Source: Paramecium sonneborni (lineage: Eukaryota; Ciliophora; Oligohymenophorea; Peniculida; Parameciidae). Taken from it: a stretch of 64,000 nt of DNA. Position 1 is the first letter of the stretch. Every line of letters begins with the position of its first letter. Below the pieces are notes generated by a model, which worked only from the letters and a program-made list of their open reading frames with translations, was not told the origin of the DNA and did not search any database. Of this stretch, positions 22,491-35,074 are shown one piece after another. The stretch lies in assembly GCA_905182985.1 (NCBI GenBank), contig CAJJDN010000041.1, positions 410,059 to 474,058 of the forward strand, read 5' to 3'. The position numbers and the translations under genes were made by a program.

Positions 22491-25400
22491 TCAAAGTACT
22501 ATTTCATATTTTGATCTTGTAATCTTACGATTTTAAATTCTTAATTTATTCAAAGGTGTACTTTCTTCATACTCAGCTAATTCAGCCATTTCATTTTCTA
22601 ATTAAGCAATTTTTATTTATTATAATTAATTTTAAAAAGTATTTCTTCTTAAAACACTTCTTTTTAATGTGATTGAGTCTTATTTTTAAAGAGAATTTTT
22701 TCTCTTCTTTCCACTACTTTAGTTACTCATTGTATCCTTAAAACTTACTCTACATTCATCATCAAAAAGCATTCTATTAATAATGTTTTATGGATCTGTA
22801 TAAGATAATCTTAAATTCGAGATTTCATTATCTTCTTCGCCACTACTACTGCTGCTATAATTATCTTCAATAAATATTCCTAATTTCTTAATTTCATGAC
22901 TCTTTATAACACTTTTTTCAATTACATTAATGTCTACATCTATTCTTTTTATTCTATAGAATAATATATATAATAGACCTTTCATATTTTTAATATAATA
23001 TTACCTTCAAATTTTATATATAATGGTAAAGTTCTTCTTTGTTTAGCATTTAATTATTTAATTTAATAATTGTTTGAATTTGGAGATATAAATTCTGCAA
23101 TTCTTGCTAATGCTTCTATAAATTCAATAAATTGCATTTCAAAATGTCTCTTTTAAGTAATTTCATCAACTTACATCATAATAGACTGTAAATACACATA
23201 ATAGAGTTATTATTCATTTATATAATTAGGAAAAAAATCAGAATTTTGGAGTAAAATTTTAAAGTCTTAAAAAGATACAAATTTTTCTTTAGCATATGGC
23301 TTATTTGAAAAACAAGATGTATAAGTAAATAATTATTTAAGGAATGGTAATTTGAATCTTATTGTCATATCCATAATTTATGTCCAATATCTTTCATCTC
23401 TCCATTATTAAGCACAACCATAATCTAAAATAAAGCCAAATTAACCAGTTTAAGCTTACATCATTTTCTCAAATCCTTGACTTATATTAGAACAGTTTCC
23501 TTATTTAACATATGTTTCTTTTGCTAATCTTATTAATAACTCTAAAAATTAATGTCTAACTAATGCTCTTTCTTAAATAAAGTTTGATTTAAGATCTTTA
23601 ATAACTATAGTACTAATTAAACATATTTCCCAATCTACTTATTTAATTAATTGATTGTTTTTCGATTAATAATAGAAACCTTATATGGTTTAAATGTTAA
23701 TTCTTGGAAAGTCTTATTCACACTACTATGATGTTAAGTATTTATAGCAAGAAATTATGTATTTATAATGTTTCTTTAATTATTCCTAAGATAATTTAAT
23801 TAATATTTACTTTTAAAGGATTGATTTCATTGTTATTAATAAGATGCTTAAATATTTTACTATTTTCTAGATCAGCTTCTAAACATTATTCTAGATGTGC
23901 TTCTGTATCTTCATCAAAATCTTTAAAAATAGAATTATCCAAAGTCCATTTTCTTTTTTTAGCTAATTCAATATCAAATTCTACTATTTTTTCAGGTTCT
24001 CTTGGTTTACATTATATATTGGCTAAATAATGCTTCTTTTTATCAAAGATTGGTGTAGATTATGTAGTTTGAATCATATTAACTGTATGTAAAGGTTAAC
24101 TTTATAAAATTTTACCATTTGAATATTCCATTTGTACTCCAAAATTTCTCAATTATGAATGAATCTAAGTTTAGATTGTTTTTTAATCTTTAGCATATAC
24201 TTAAACATTTTCAACTGGATTACTAAAAAAATATCTAATAGTTTAATTAGGTGGACACATTCTATATAATATGAAATATCCATCAGTTGTTTTTTACATT
24301 AGAGAAGGTAAGTAATCTTCGAATTCTAGATGGATAAAAATTGGATCTTCATCTAAAAGTCCTGATTTATGTGGTTTCCATAAAAACATGACTTCTACCC
24401 AACCTTAACATATCCAACAATTTTCCAATTATAAATTAATGATATCTACACTTTAAATTCTAATAAATTCATTCTTTTTTTTTTAAGTTTGCTATTCCAT
24501 TTATTACATTTGTAATTCAAGTTATTTCTTATCTAATTCTTCAATATTAATCTCATCTTATTATGATTCTGTTATCAATTTTTTATTTTTTTGTTCTCTT
24601 AAATATCCTTTATGATTAATTTCATAATTTGAATTGCCTTCAAAATGAAATCCATAAATAATCTTATTAAATTCTAATTCATTTGCTATTTTTTAAGAAT
24701 CTCCTTCTTTGAAATCATTATGCGATAAATCTAAGTGAATCAATTCAGGATGTGGTCTTCCAATCAAATTACAAATTTCATTTGTGCAATCCTTATTTCC
24801 TCCTAATTTATTAAAAGAAATATCCAAGACTTTTAATACAGTATTCTTGCTTAATCCTTTAAAAAAGAAGAAACCTCCTTTATATGTTATTTTATTGTAA
24901 TGTAAATATAACTCTTATATTATATTATTCTATTATTATTATATATTATAATACTTTTTTCATCATTTTTCCAAATGGTTCCATTACTTAGTCCTATATT
25001 TAATTATGTGATAAATTAAGAACTCTTAGACATTTATTATTTAATAATGAATCAATTAAGTACTTTAAACCTTAATCTCCTATTTGATTGTTTTCTAAAT
25101 TAAGTTCAATAACAAACTGATGCTATTTTAATAGCAATTTCTAAAGATATAAACAACCATTTTTAGAGATCTTATTATTTTTAAAATCCAAATATTAGAC
25201 ACTCTTAGGTAATTAAGCCAATATAATTTCCAAATCTTCATTATTAAGATTATTAGAACTAATATTAAGTCTTTCTAATTAATTAAATGTAGATGATCCT
25301 AATCCTGAGGCAAACATTTTAATATATTGTTGACTACTTAATTATCCAGATACACTAATTTCTTTTTTATTATGATTGTCAATTATTTACATTTTTCTAG

Positions 25401-25947
25401 GCATACACTATTCTTATTCCATAGCCTTATTCAAATTTACATAAATATTATTAGGTGTTTCATTGTATGATTAAATGTCCATACACTTTTTTGAATGTTT
25501 ATAAAATTTATAATAATCTTAAGAATTAGGAGCATTAATGATTTCTTATCCTAATTTTTAATAATCTATTGATTAACTTTTTAATGAATATAATGATGAT
25601 GTTGAAGGTAAAGAAATAACAGAATAATTTTCTTTAAATAATTTTTTTTTTATAATTTACTCTCTTGATATTTCTTATACTAAATGATACCTTGAATTTA
25701 AGGGAGGTAATTTGTTTTCTGATAAAATTGCTTTAGAAGGGAAGAAATGTTTATTTTATTATTAATTAGTAGAATTAGTTTCTTTCAGTTAAATACTTAA
25801 TGGTGTGTTTGAATCAGATGTCTAAAATTCTGTTAGATCAAAAAAGAGATAATCATCATTCTGCTTTTGATTCTTTATATCCTATTCTTTCTTAGTATTA
25901 AGTGATGATTTAGTATTAATAGATGTTCCTGAAATATTTAATTTCAT
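22491..25947 (-). CDS. Large leucine-rich-repeat protein, 1,126 aa
   Basis: N-terminal 190 residues are disordered. LRRs follow, of the ribonuclease-inhibitor-like type: LERLNISSNNLNNEDLEIIL, VIELNLENNQIGDQGLKYLI, LRVLNLSHNQIQD, LKVLDISFNKLGG, LIHLDLSHNDF. Next is a beta-rich module (WICQGWVEVMFLWKP ... YRMCPPNQTIRYFFSNPV), then a helical domain with MQFIEFIEALARIAE that recalls the EF-hand-like ends of ciliate LRR proteins. The tail is basic. Introns at 24930-24954, 23786-23810 and 22979-23004 leave 1,127 codons. The scaffold role and the ciliate-family assignment are inference. Confidence 0.85.
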
Positions 25948-26048
25948 TTTATTAAAAAAAAGTAGTTAATTTAACAAATAATTTTTTTTATTAAACTATA
26001 TAATAAATAATTTATTTTTAAATTTCTTCCTCCAAAATTGGATACTTG

Positions 26049-27137
26049 ATGAATTAAAATAAAGAGAATGAATATGTATCAGATGTATAAAGTTATTTCA
26101 CCAGTAAATGCATGACTTCTAGTAGAAGTACTTCATTACATGAGGAAAATACAATGAAATTTAGTAGAAACAAGAATATATTTGAATAAAAATAACAGGA
26201 AAATGAAAAAGTATAACTACTATTTAAAATATTTAGGAATTAAAAAAGAGATGGTCAGATATAGCTAAAGATTGGTAAAGAAATAAAAGAGATGTTAAAG
26301 TATTCTAATTAGCTGAATTTGGTATTCCAATAAGTGCAAGAAAATAAGTATGGCCACTTATTGTTGGAAATAAGCTATAAATTACAAAAGAACTTTATAA
26401 TATTTTACAAATTTAAAGCAAAACTTTTAAACTAGATTAAAGAAAATCTCTAGGAAGATTATCATCATTTAATCATATTAAATAGGATTTAGGAAGAACC
26501 TTTAAAAATGAAAGTAAAAATGTTATTTTCATTATTTTCAGGTTTACAAAAGATTTTTCATCCAGGAGGACCTCTTAGTGAAAATTTGTAAACTATTCTT
26601 GAAGTATTTTGTCTATATAGACCTGATATTGGTTATGTGTAAGGCATGACTTATATTGGATCAATATTATTAACATATTTTGATGATTATTAGGCATTTA
26701 TTATATTGAGTAGTTTAATAACACATCCTTAATTAATTTCAATATTTATGCTTGATGAACACAATCTCTAAATTATTTTCTAATAATTTGAAAAACTTAT
26801 TAAACTCAATATACCATAAGTCTATAAACTATTTAAATAACATAATATAAATTGTACAAATTATTTGCTTGATTGGATTTTAACATTATTTGCAAAACCC
26901 TTGAATCCAGATATTGTAGGAAGAATTTGGGATAGAATGCTTTTTAATGGAACACATATACTTTGGAAATGTGGAATTGCAATATTGAAGATATTATATC
27001 CTAAATTCAAGGATTAAGAGAAAACACTTTAGAGTTTGAAAAATCCTGAAATAAAAGATGAAGAATTGTTACAAGAAATGAAGAATGTTATTTATCCCTT
27101 TGAAATTTAGGAGGTTTTAGGTAATATTGAATTATGA
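26049..27137 (+). CDS. TBC-domain Rab GTPase-activating protein, 344 aa
   Basis: Accelerates GTP hydrolysis by Rab proteins. Both catalytic fingers are visible: the arginine finger in IKQDLGRTF (IxxDxxRT motif) and the glutamine finger in DIGYVQGM. Other TBC landmarks are GIPISARKQVWPLIVGN at the domain start, LDWILTLFAKPLNPDIVGRIWD, and FNGTHILWKCGIAILK near the end. About 80 polar residues precede the domain. Introns at 26211-26236 (26 nt) and 26514-26541 (28 nt); 345 codons. It is divergent from the LRR gene (101 bp between starts) and convergent with the next kinase gene (40 bp between stops). Confidence 0.93.
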
Positions 27138-27177
27138 TATACTTCACATGGATATATTTAATCTCTTTTTGTGATAT

Positions 27178-28084
27178 TCAGATTTCATCAAATAACTTAT
27201 ATAAATCTGCCCAGCCAATTCTTTTATCTTGATCGTATTCTAACATAGAGTTTATAATGAACTGTATTTTTTAGGATGTAGTATTGTCATGAATGATTTC
27301 TCATAATAAAGTTTATTGTACTTTTATTTTTTGTTTCATACAAATAGATTTAATGATTTTAATCTGAAAAAGGTAATTGTCCATAAATCATTAAATAAAT
27401 CAAACAACCTAGACTGAAAATATCCGCCGTATTACAGTATTGTTTAGATTGAACAACTTCTGGAGCCATGTAACCAAGCATACCAATAGTCAATGTCATA
27501 GGATTATTATTGTTATACTAAATGCATAAATTTAAGTTTAGACTTACTGAATCCAAGATCTCCTAATTTTATTTGATCATTATGCATCAGAATATTCTTC
27601 ATTTTAATATCTCTATGCATTACTTAACATTTCTGAAGATCCTAAATTCCTCTTAGAATTTGTTTCACATAAAAAATTGTTTGTGCTTCACTAAAATGCT
27701 TATTATTATCCAACCATAGTTTTTCAATATCTCCCTCTATGATACATACATAAAGAGGTATTACGATTACAATACTCCATAACAATATATGAGTATTTAT
27801 TTTATTGGAATTCATCAATAAATCTTACAACATAGTTACTATTAACAAGTTTCATGTTTTATTTTTCTGTATCATGTAGTTATCCAACCAATCCTCCATG
27901 ATTCTTAAATGTAGACATTGCAACAGCTTTAATTGCTACATTCTCATTTGTTTAAATATTAACTGCCTTTAATGAATATTTTATTTACTTGATAAACTTT
28001 GCAATATCCTCCTGATCCAATCAATTGTACAATCTCATATTATTTTAACCTTTTTCCTGGAATATGCAATTGCTTTTGTTTCAT
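27178..28084 (-). CDS. Serine/threonine protein kinase, about 270 aa (frame inconsistency)
   Basis: Minimal kinase domain. Motifs: IGSGGYCKVYQ loop, VAIKAV lysine, MEYCNQGDIEKL hinge, MHRDIKMKNIL catalytic loop, DLGFSK (DLG in place of DFG), GYMAPE and DIFSLGCLIYLM. The protein ends soon after KRIGWADLYKLF. Introns of 22 nt (GTAAATAAAATATTCATTAAAG), 28 nt and 22 nt fit perfectly. The candidate fourth intron, plus-strand 27518-27547 (30 nt), leaves the frame off by one between DLGFSK and the activation loop. A one-base error, a real frameshift or an unusual splice would explain this. Catalytic residues look competent. Confidence 0.8.
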
Positions 28085-28245
28085 TAAAATAAAATATATA
28101 TTTATATTTAATAATCAATAATCAGGATTGTTTCAATATAAAAAAGTTATTCAATTCTTCACTTTTGAACTTTTTATGGAGAATATGAACATTCTATACA
28201 ATTTATTGGAACTCAATCAATTCATTAAAACAGAACATAATCTTG

Positions 28246-29520
28246 TCATAATTCTAATTTTCTTACAATAACATCATGGTATTGTGTAATACCAAAGCCT
28301 CTAGAATCCCATGCAAAGTAATTTTATTTAGTATCTTAATTACTTAAGGATTATGAAATTACAAAATCTTTATATAATTCTCCATATTATTACATATAAA
28401 ATTTGAAAGTTTTATTATTTACTCCAAAAGCTTAGTATAAAGGAAGGTAGATTTATCCAGAGATATGTTTGACAATGAAATGTTTGATTTAAGTTTGATT
28501 TTCTAAATATTTAGGAATGGATGGATTATCTTATAGAGTTAACGATAAAGAAAAGAATAAATTAGAAGTATTGAATTTTTCAATCAAAACTTAAGCTGAT
28601 TCTTTGCATTTTGTAAACATTTCTAAAGAGCTATCATCTGAAATCATTACGATTCCAATGGTATTTTAATGAAAGAAATATATGTAAGCATAAACAAATC
28701 CCATAGCTGATAAACCTGGTAAACATATTGGTGTCCAATTTTCACCTTTTTTTAATTGCCCCTATCCTTAAATCATGCTCTATATTATTAATATATCTGA
28801 TGTTTTAAAATCCATATTCTTCTATTTACAAACATCGATAATGAAGGTATCTGTTAATAACAAAGAGACTATAATATTAGGGGATTTGATTTCTTTTAGA
28901 TTATTATGAATATATGATCTTAATTATGGTGTTATTGTTAATGTGCATATTGAATTAAAAGCTATGCATGGAGAATATAACCCATTTTTTATAGCCAAAG
29001 TTAATAGATTTCTTGATCCTCCAACTGAAAATGCCAAATCATAATTTGGTTTTTGGGTTAGATGAACATTTGCTTAATCTGTCACTATTGATATTAATTA
29101 TGTATTCAGAAAATCTAACATTTAATACATGATAAATTCTGAATCCTATAATAAAGCATTTAAATACTTAAAAATTATTTGTAGTACATATGTAAGTGAT
29201 TTAATTTCTTTGTAGAATGTAAATATTACATTTATCATGAGATATCTTAAACAATGTTTATTTTTCTTTGTCTTCAAAAAAAAATAATAGAAACTTTTAA
29301 AAGATTGCATTTATGGTAGCTAAAAAGATTGATGACTTTTCATATTTTATGATCTAAATACTTTGATTTCACTTCCATATCTAACATAAATGGGTCTTCC
29401 TGTATTGGTCATAATAAATACATGTCTTTTATGTGTAAAGAATTCAGGGAGATCAGGTGATATTTCTTGATAAGAAACATTGATGACATGTGGTTTGTAT
29501 ATTAATGAATCAATATTCAT
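28246..29520 (-). CDS. MON1: MON1 vacuolar fusion protein
   Basis: Subunit of the Mon1-Ccz1 guanine exchange factor that activates Rab7 during endosome and phagosome maturation. It acts on late endosomal membranes. The sequence opens with HKRHVFIMTNTGRPIYVRYG, the first longin signature of the family. It continues through SVGGSRNLLTLAIKNGLYSP and WTPICLPGLSAMGFVYAYI, and ends with YFAWDSRGFGITQYHDVIV. Length is 408 residues, at the short end for Mon1 because the usual disordered N-terminus is almost absent. Two introns, 26 and 22 nt; 409 codons. Its start lies 41 bp beyond the ARP3 stop on the same strand. Confidence 0.93.
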
Positions 29521-29561
29521 AAATATTTATCAATATTTCTTTTTTAATATGAATATTTGAT

Positions 29562-30966
29562 TCAATATTATGGTTAAAATACAGCATTATATCTGGCAAT
29601 GGATGGTCCTCTTTCTTAATACTCTTATCTAGTGTGATATACTTTTTCAAATTATGGCTAGAATAAATAATAATTATAAATACTTAGCATGCCATCAAAC
29701 TTCCTCCTTACCAAACAGCAAATCTTTAGAAAGGATTTTAAGAAACATTAACTTTGATAGATGCAGGCTTAAATTTAATTTGAAAGATAATACTTTAAAT
29801 CCAGATCTTTATTCATATTTTAATAGTCTAGAATCTATTCTAAGTTAGACTTATTATTCTAATCTTTCAGCAAAACCTTAAAATAATGTTGATCCACCTG
29901 ATAATATAATATTTTAATATAATTTTTTTCTGCAATCAACAGGTGAACTTTGAATAGATTTATCAATAACTTCATCAATAGGTGATCTCCATTTTCCATC
30001 AAGAAATTCAGGATGGAAAAACATTTCAGGTCCAAGAAATCTTTCATAACCAACATCAATAGTATATTTTTCTTTAGTAATAGAATTCTTTCCATAATAA
30101 GTTTTAAATTTATTTTTTTCTCCTCTATCATAAGCTTCTAATTCTTTAATAAGATTTCCATCACTAATACAATATCCATATTTTTCTTTAATTTCTCTAG
30201 CTACTTTTTTAATATCTTCAGCTGGTATATTTTCTCCTCTTTCTTTTAATAGATTTTAAACAAATTAAGTAATATCTCTACCAGCTAAAGGTATATGTTT
30301 AATGCATGATCCAATTACATAACCATCAGAAACAGGAATACAATGTGTAACACCATCTCCTGAATCTAAAACCATTCCAGTTAATCCTGCTGTTTTTTAA
30401 TATTCATTTACAGGAGCAAATGCACTAGAGAAAAGTGATAAAACAGCTTAAACTGATATATGTAATCCTTTAGCATTGAATGTTTCAAAGAATATCTCTG
30501 CAATATTCTCTCTATTTTCAGGAGGATTCTATATTTCATTTTTTCATATTTACCATTGGTGGTTCAGTTAAAATAAATGTTGTTTCATCTGGCTCAGCTC
30601 TTAAATAATCAAATATGCTTCTATGCCAAAACTTCTCCATTAAATCCCAATTTTCTATTATTCCACTTTTCATTGGATAAAATATATTATGACTCTTAGT
30701 ATAGTCATATGCTTCATATCCTATATAATAATCCAAGTTATCATTTGTATTCTTGCTTATTTGAACTTTTTACTAATATCAATATATCTCATTACTTTCT
30801 CTTAATGATCTGCCACTACTGTTGGAATATCGAATTAAGGTTCTGTATTTCCAGCCCAACCCATCTTTGTAAATCCAGTACCTTACAATTTATTTAATCA
30901 TTTACCATTATCAATAACACAAACCTTGTTTTGATAAAATCCATTGTCAATTGGCTTCTATTGCAT
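29562..30966 (-). CDS. ARP3: Actin-related protein 3 (Arp2/3 complex)
   Basis: Arp3 pairs with Arp2 to mimic an actin dimer and nucleate branched filaments in the cytoplasm. Landmarks: [77 protein letters not shown], an Arp3-type insert in the large domain, [37 protein letters not shown], and FAVWQGGSLMAC near the end. Length is 426 residues versus 418 in human. Five introns (24, 23, 25, 26 and 26 nt) leave 427 codons. ATG at 30966 is chosen because the first exon reads directly into the nucleotide-binding strand VCVIDNG. Confidence 0.95.
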
Positions 30967-31049
30967 ATGATACTCTATATATATTTTATATAAATAATAA
31001 TTATTAATTATTCACAAATATTATTATTAATAATTATATTCTTATATGA

Positions 31050-31548
31050 TCATCATCCTTCTCTTTTTACTTTTTAATAATGTTTTCTAATCATTTCTAA
31101 TCATATATTCCAAATTCAAACTAAATCATCATGCATCTCAGAAATATTCAATCAAACTAATACTACCTCAATCATTTGTTATAATTACTTCTTTTTTAAA
31201 TCCAATCATAAAGTTTCTATAATCTTTATTATCTACAAAACCAACATATCCTATTTTAAATTAGTCTCAATTCTTAAATAGGACTCATAGTTAATTTATT
31301 GATTAATCATGATAAATCATTATTTTGAAAAGAATTCAGAGAGAATTTTATGATAAATTTTTCCAAATTTTAAACTTTAAATTTATCAATATCTTAACTT
31401 ACAATTTACATATATCCATTTTTTTAGAAATATAATCAATCTTATATTTAGATATCTTTTATATTTCCTTCTTTAATCTTTCTGCCTTTTAATTCATCTT
31501 TATTTTCATTTATTTTTTTTTATAAATTAAAAATCATTACCTCTATAG
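31050..31548 (-). pseudogene. Possible decayed gene, WGR-like fragment
   Basis: Coding-like phrases appear on the minus strand but in changing frames with unremovable TGAs. They are an opening MIFNLQKKINENKDELKGRK and, near 31190-31255, IGYVGFVDNKDYRNFMIGF. The latter loosely resembles the core of a WGR domain, the module of ciliate PARP-like proteins, with the WGR triplet itself changed. I cannot build a splice model that keeps a single frame. It may be a relic, or chance similarity in AT-rich DNA. Confidence 0.3.
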
Positions 31549-31656
31549 AAATTAGATTTCAAACAATTTTTTAATTTAAACTATTTTAATAATTTTGAAA
31601 ATAGAAAAAATATTTTCTTAAAAAAATGCCAATCTATTGATTAAACATTTTTAATT

Positions 31657-32288
31657 ATGGAAACCAAATAAATTTAGGAACTTTTAAATATTTTTCAATT
31701 GATAAATAGGTGATTATTGTTTGATTTTGTAAAATGGGAGGATGATCATATTTTGGATGATAAATATTCAATAAACAAATTTTTTCATATTTAACTATCT
31801 CTTATGATGTTGTGAATCCATGCAAATTATGACAAAGGTTATTCTCCAAAAAGATATGCATCTATTTGGAAAATAAAAAAATTGGAATTTGAGAATTCAT
31901 ATTGTAATTGTTTTAATATCATTTAGATGCTAGAGATATGAATGAATATTTCTCCTTCTGTATTATTTCAATATCAAGAAAATCTTGTAATAAATATACT
32001 ACATTTTCTTCTTGAGTATACAGAATGCATTCTAAATCTAAATAGAACATTTTCTCATTTTGGTTTTTAAATCAGAATCAACATTTTTTTAAATGATGAG
32101 CATATCTCTATAATTCGAGATTATTTAACAAGTATAAAAGGTTAAGACATATAATCCAAATAGTATATTATTAAGATTATTTTATAAATAATAATTATAT
32201 TATTAGATTCTATAGAGTTTTTATTAGTTTTCCATATTTTGATAGTATTATTAGTTTTGTGAGAGATTCTTTAGATGGTTTAACAATT
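31657..32288 (+). pseudogene. Decayed reading frame with four in-frame TGAs
   Basis: From ATG at 31657 one frame reads through protein-like sequence (FDFVKWEDDHILDD, YDKGYSPKRYASIWKIKK, FLLEYTECILNLNRTF). It is broken by in-frame TGA at 31711, 31813, 31939 and 32260. No GT...AG pair removes them cleanly. TGG-to-TGA change is the simplest explanation for some of them. The stretch lies directly upstream of the Piwi gene on the same strand but shows no Piwi motif. It may be a relic of a neighbouring gene; the family is unrecognised. Confidence 0.35.
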
Positions 32289-32495
32289 ACATAGTTCTTG
32301 TAAAGAATTAGATGGTTCGTTTCTTATATTATATAAAAGTATCAAACTTATGATATTTAAAAAATGAGTTATTTATCTATACTTTAGATAATAGTTTACT
32401 CTAAATTTTATAGAACATAATAAAATCCTTAGATTTTTTAGTATATATATAGAATTATTGATGGTTAAAATAGACTACAATAATTAAGATCATTT

Positions 32496-34945
32496 ATGAT
32501 TGAGAGAGGACAAACAGTTTATACAAATTTCTATTAGATTCAAATAAACCCAAATAGCCATATTTACAGATATCAAGTATGGTATAATACATATATTCTT
32601 TAAAGTTGTAATTTTAACCATTCTTATCACCTGAACAATAGATATCAAAATGGAGAGAGATATTCAAGATTGCAAAGTCAGGTTTGTAAGAGAATCTTAA
32701 AGTGTTCATAACAAACAATTAAATATTGTATTCACCAGTGAGAGCATAGACAATGGGTCTATTGTTAGGAGTTTATGAAGAGGAAGGAAATAGTCATTCA
32801 ATTTCAATTGAAGAGAAAGCAGTTCTGAAACCAGGAGAACCAGAGTATACAGGATTGATTGGAAGATTCTTTAAGATGTTATTAAAACAATAAAAATTGT
32901 TATAAATAGGAAGAAAGTATTTTAATACAAAAAATTTAATAAATTTTGATTAATTTGGATTAAAGGTATGTATTTATAATAAATGAAAAGGTTTTACCAG
33001 GAGTGACATGCAGTTTAATAAAGTAGGAAGAATAAGGGAAATACTATATTAATATAGATTCATCTTTTAAAATGTTGAGAAGTACAACAATGTATGAAGA
33101 GTTGAGAAATTCAAGAGATTTTTCATAATTGGAGGGAGCAATAGTGATGACAGTTTACAATTATAAATTTTATAAAGTGAATAAGGTAAGTAGAGAGATG
33201 AATCCAAAAAGTGAATTTGAGAATATGAAAGGAGAGAAGATGAGTTATATGCAATATTATTAAGATAAGTAAGAAAATAGTATAATTTAAATAAAGGTAT
33301 AAGATTGGTATAAAAGATGTAAGTTAACCATTAATAGAAGTATTAGAGAAATCAAGAAAGAAATAAGAAGAAAAGATAATTTATTTAATACCTGAGTTAT
33401 GTGTGATGACAGGATTATCAAATGAAATGAGAAATAACTTTTAGACAATGAAATAATTATCAACAGTGACAAAGCCGAGAGGAGTAGATAGAGTAAGATA
33501 AGCAGATTAATTTATTTAATGTTTTCATAATAAGGAGAGTGAAGAATTAATAAAGAAATGGAATATTTAATTAGAACCAAAATGTTTATAGATTTAGAGT
33601 TCAAAAATAAGACCAGGAAATATTATGATGGGAAATAATACAGCAATAAATATAGAGACAGGTAATTTAGATAGAGATACTTAAACAGCTATGTTAAGAG
33701 GAGTTGGATTAGAGAATTGGGGAATTTTATATAGTGATAGAGATAGTAGATAAGCAGAAGATTTTATGAGTTGTTTAAGAGAGAGTATTGAATATTGTAA
33801 GTTTTAATGTAAAGCTCCAAGAACATTTGTATTACATTCAAATAAGATTGAAGATTGGATTAAATAGATAGATTTTATAGTATAATAATCATAAGGACCA
33901 TAAAAAGTAACATTGTTATTGTTAATATTGAATGGTCCTAAAAAGAATGCTCCACTTTATACAGATATTAAAAGATATTTAATTAATGATTGTCCAATTG
34001 CATCTTAGGTAATTTTAAGTTCTACATTAAATTAACCTAAAGGAAAAGTTAAAACAATATGCAATAAATTATTAGTATAGATTTGTGCTAAAGTTGGAGG
34101 TACACCTTGGGGAGTATCTGAATTACCATTTACTGATTAACCTACAATGATTTGTGGAATGGATGTTTATCATTCTACTGGAAAGGCAAAGAAATCTATG
34201 TTATCATTTGTATCAACAGAAGATGAATTCTTTAGCAAATATATGACATAATCTATAGAAATGGAAACTGGAGTTGAATTTTCATTTAGTTTATGTCCTG
34301 TCTTAGTCAAAGCTTTATAATCCTTTTCAGGAGATAGAAATGGACCTTTACCATCTAGAATTATCATTTTTAGAGATGGTGTTTCGAATTCTTAAGCTAA
34401 AACTGTTATTGAAACTGAAGTTGCTTAATTTAGATAAGCTATTGAATAAGTCAAAACTGAAAAGAATTCAGATAAACCAATTAAATTAATTGTATTATCA
34501 GTTAATAAAAAAGTTGGTGCTAAATTCTATGCTGGAGAAAGGTAGATATATTATATTATATATAGAAATCTTGATAATCCTCCTTAAGGTACTTTAATTG
34601 ATACAGAAATTAGTAATGGCAAAGATGATTATTATTTGATTTCACAAAGAACTACATAAGGTACTGTCTAACCAACTCATTATCATGTTCTTGTTAATGA
34701 TCTATGTGATGAACCAAACATCCTTAAAAAATTATAAGCTTTATCTTATAAGTTATGTTACATGTATTACAATTTCAGTGGAGCCATTAAAGTAATTCAT
34801 AATCTTTTATTAGATACCTGCACCTATCCAATATGCGCATGTTTGTTCTAATTTCATCGGAGATAGATTTGATCCAAGAAAACCATAATCATTGATTAAG
34901 CCAAATCCAATATTGAATCAGAGAAGATCACTCTTTTTCATATGA
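32496..34945 (+). CDS. Piwi-clade Argonaute (Ptiwi-type), 773 aa
   Basis: Small-RNA-guided Argonaute. In Paramecium, Piwi proteins bind scnRNAs in meiosis and genome rearrangement, or siRNAs in RNAi. N-domain: YTNFYQIQINPNSHIYRYQ. PAZ region: INIDSSFKMLRSTTMYEELR ... SYMQYYQDKYKIGIKDVSQPL. MID: NKLLVQICAKVGGTPWGV. PIWI catalytic residues: CGMDVYHSTGK (D near 524), IIFRDGVS (D near 599), QPTHYHVL (H near 693), so slicing is plausible. It ends HVCSNFIGDRF...RRSLFFI. Five introns of 29, 25, 28, 24 and 22 nt leave 774 codons. An in-frame ATG at 32364 would add 44 I/Y-rich residues; I prefer 32496. Confidence 0.93.
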
Positions 34946-34984
34946 ATATTATTAAAATCAAATAAAATAAATAAATATATTAGA

Positions 34985-34988
34985 TCAC

Positions 34989-35074
<86 letters not shown>

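Noticed and set aside
29654..29848. Plus-strand open frame of 64 codons over the end of ARP3
   Set aside because: It is antisense to ARP3 exons that match the family precisely ([24 protein letters not shown]). In code 6 it extends as an open frame only because few TGAs occur.
32364..32495. Upstream in-frame start for the Piwi protein
   Set aside because: The 44 added residues are I/Y/F/Q-rich like untranslated AT DNA and unlike Piwi N-termini; kept only as an alternative.
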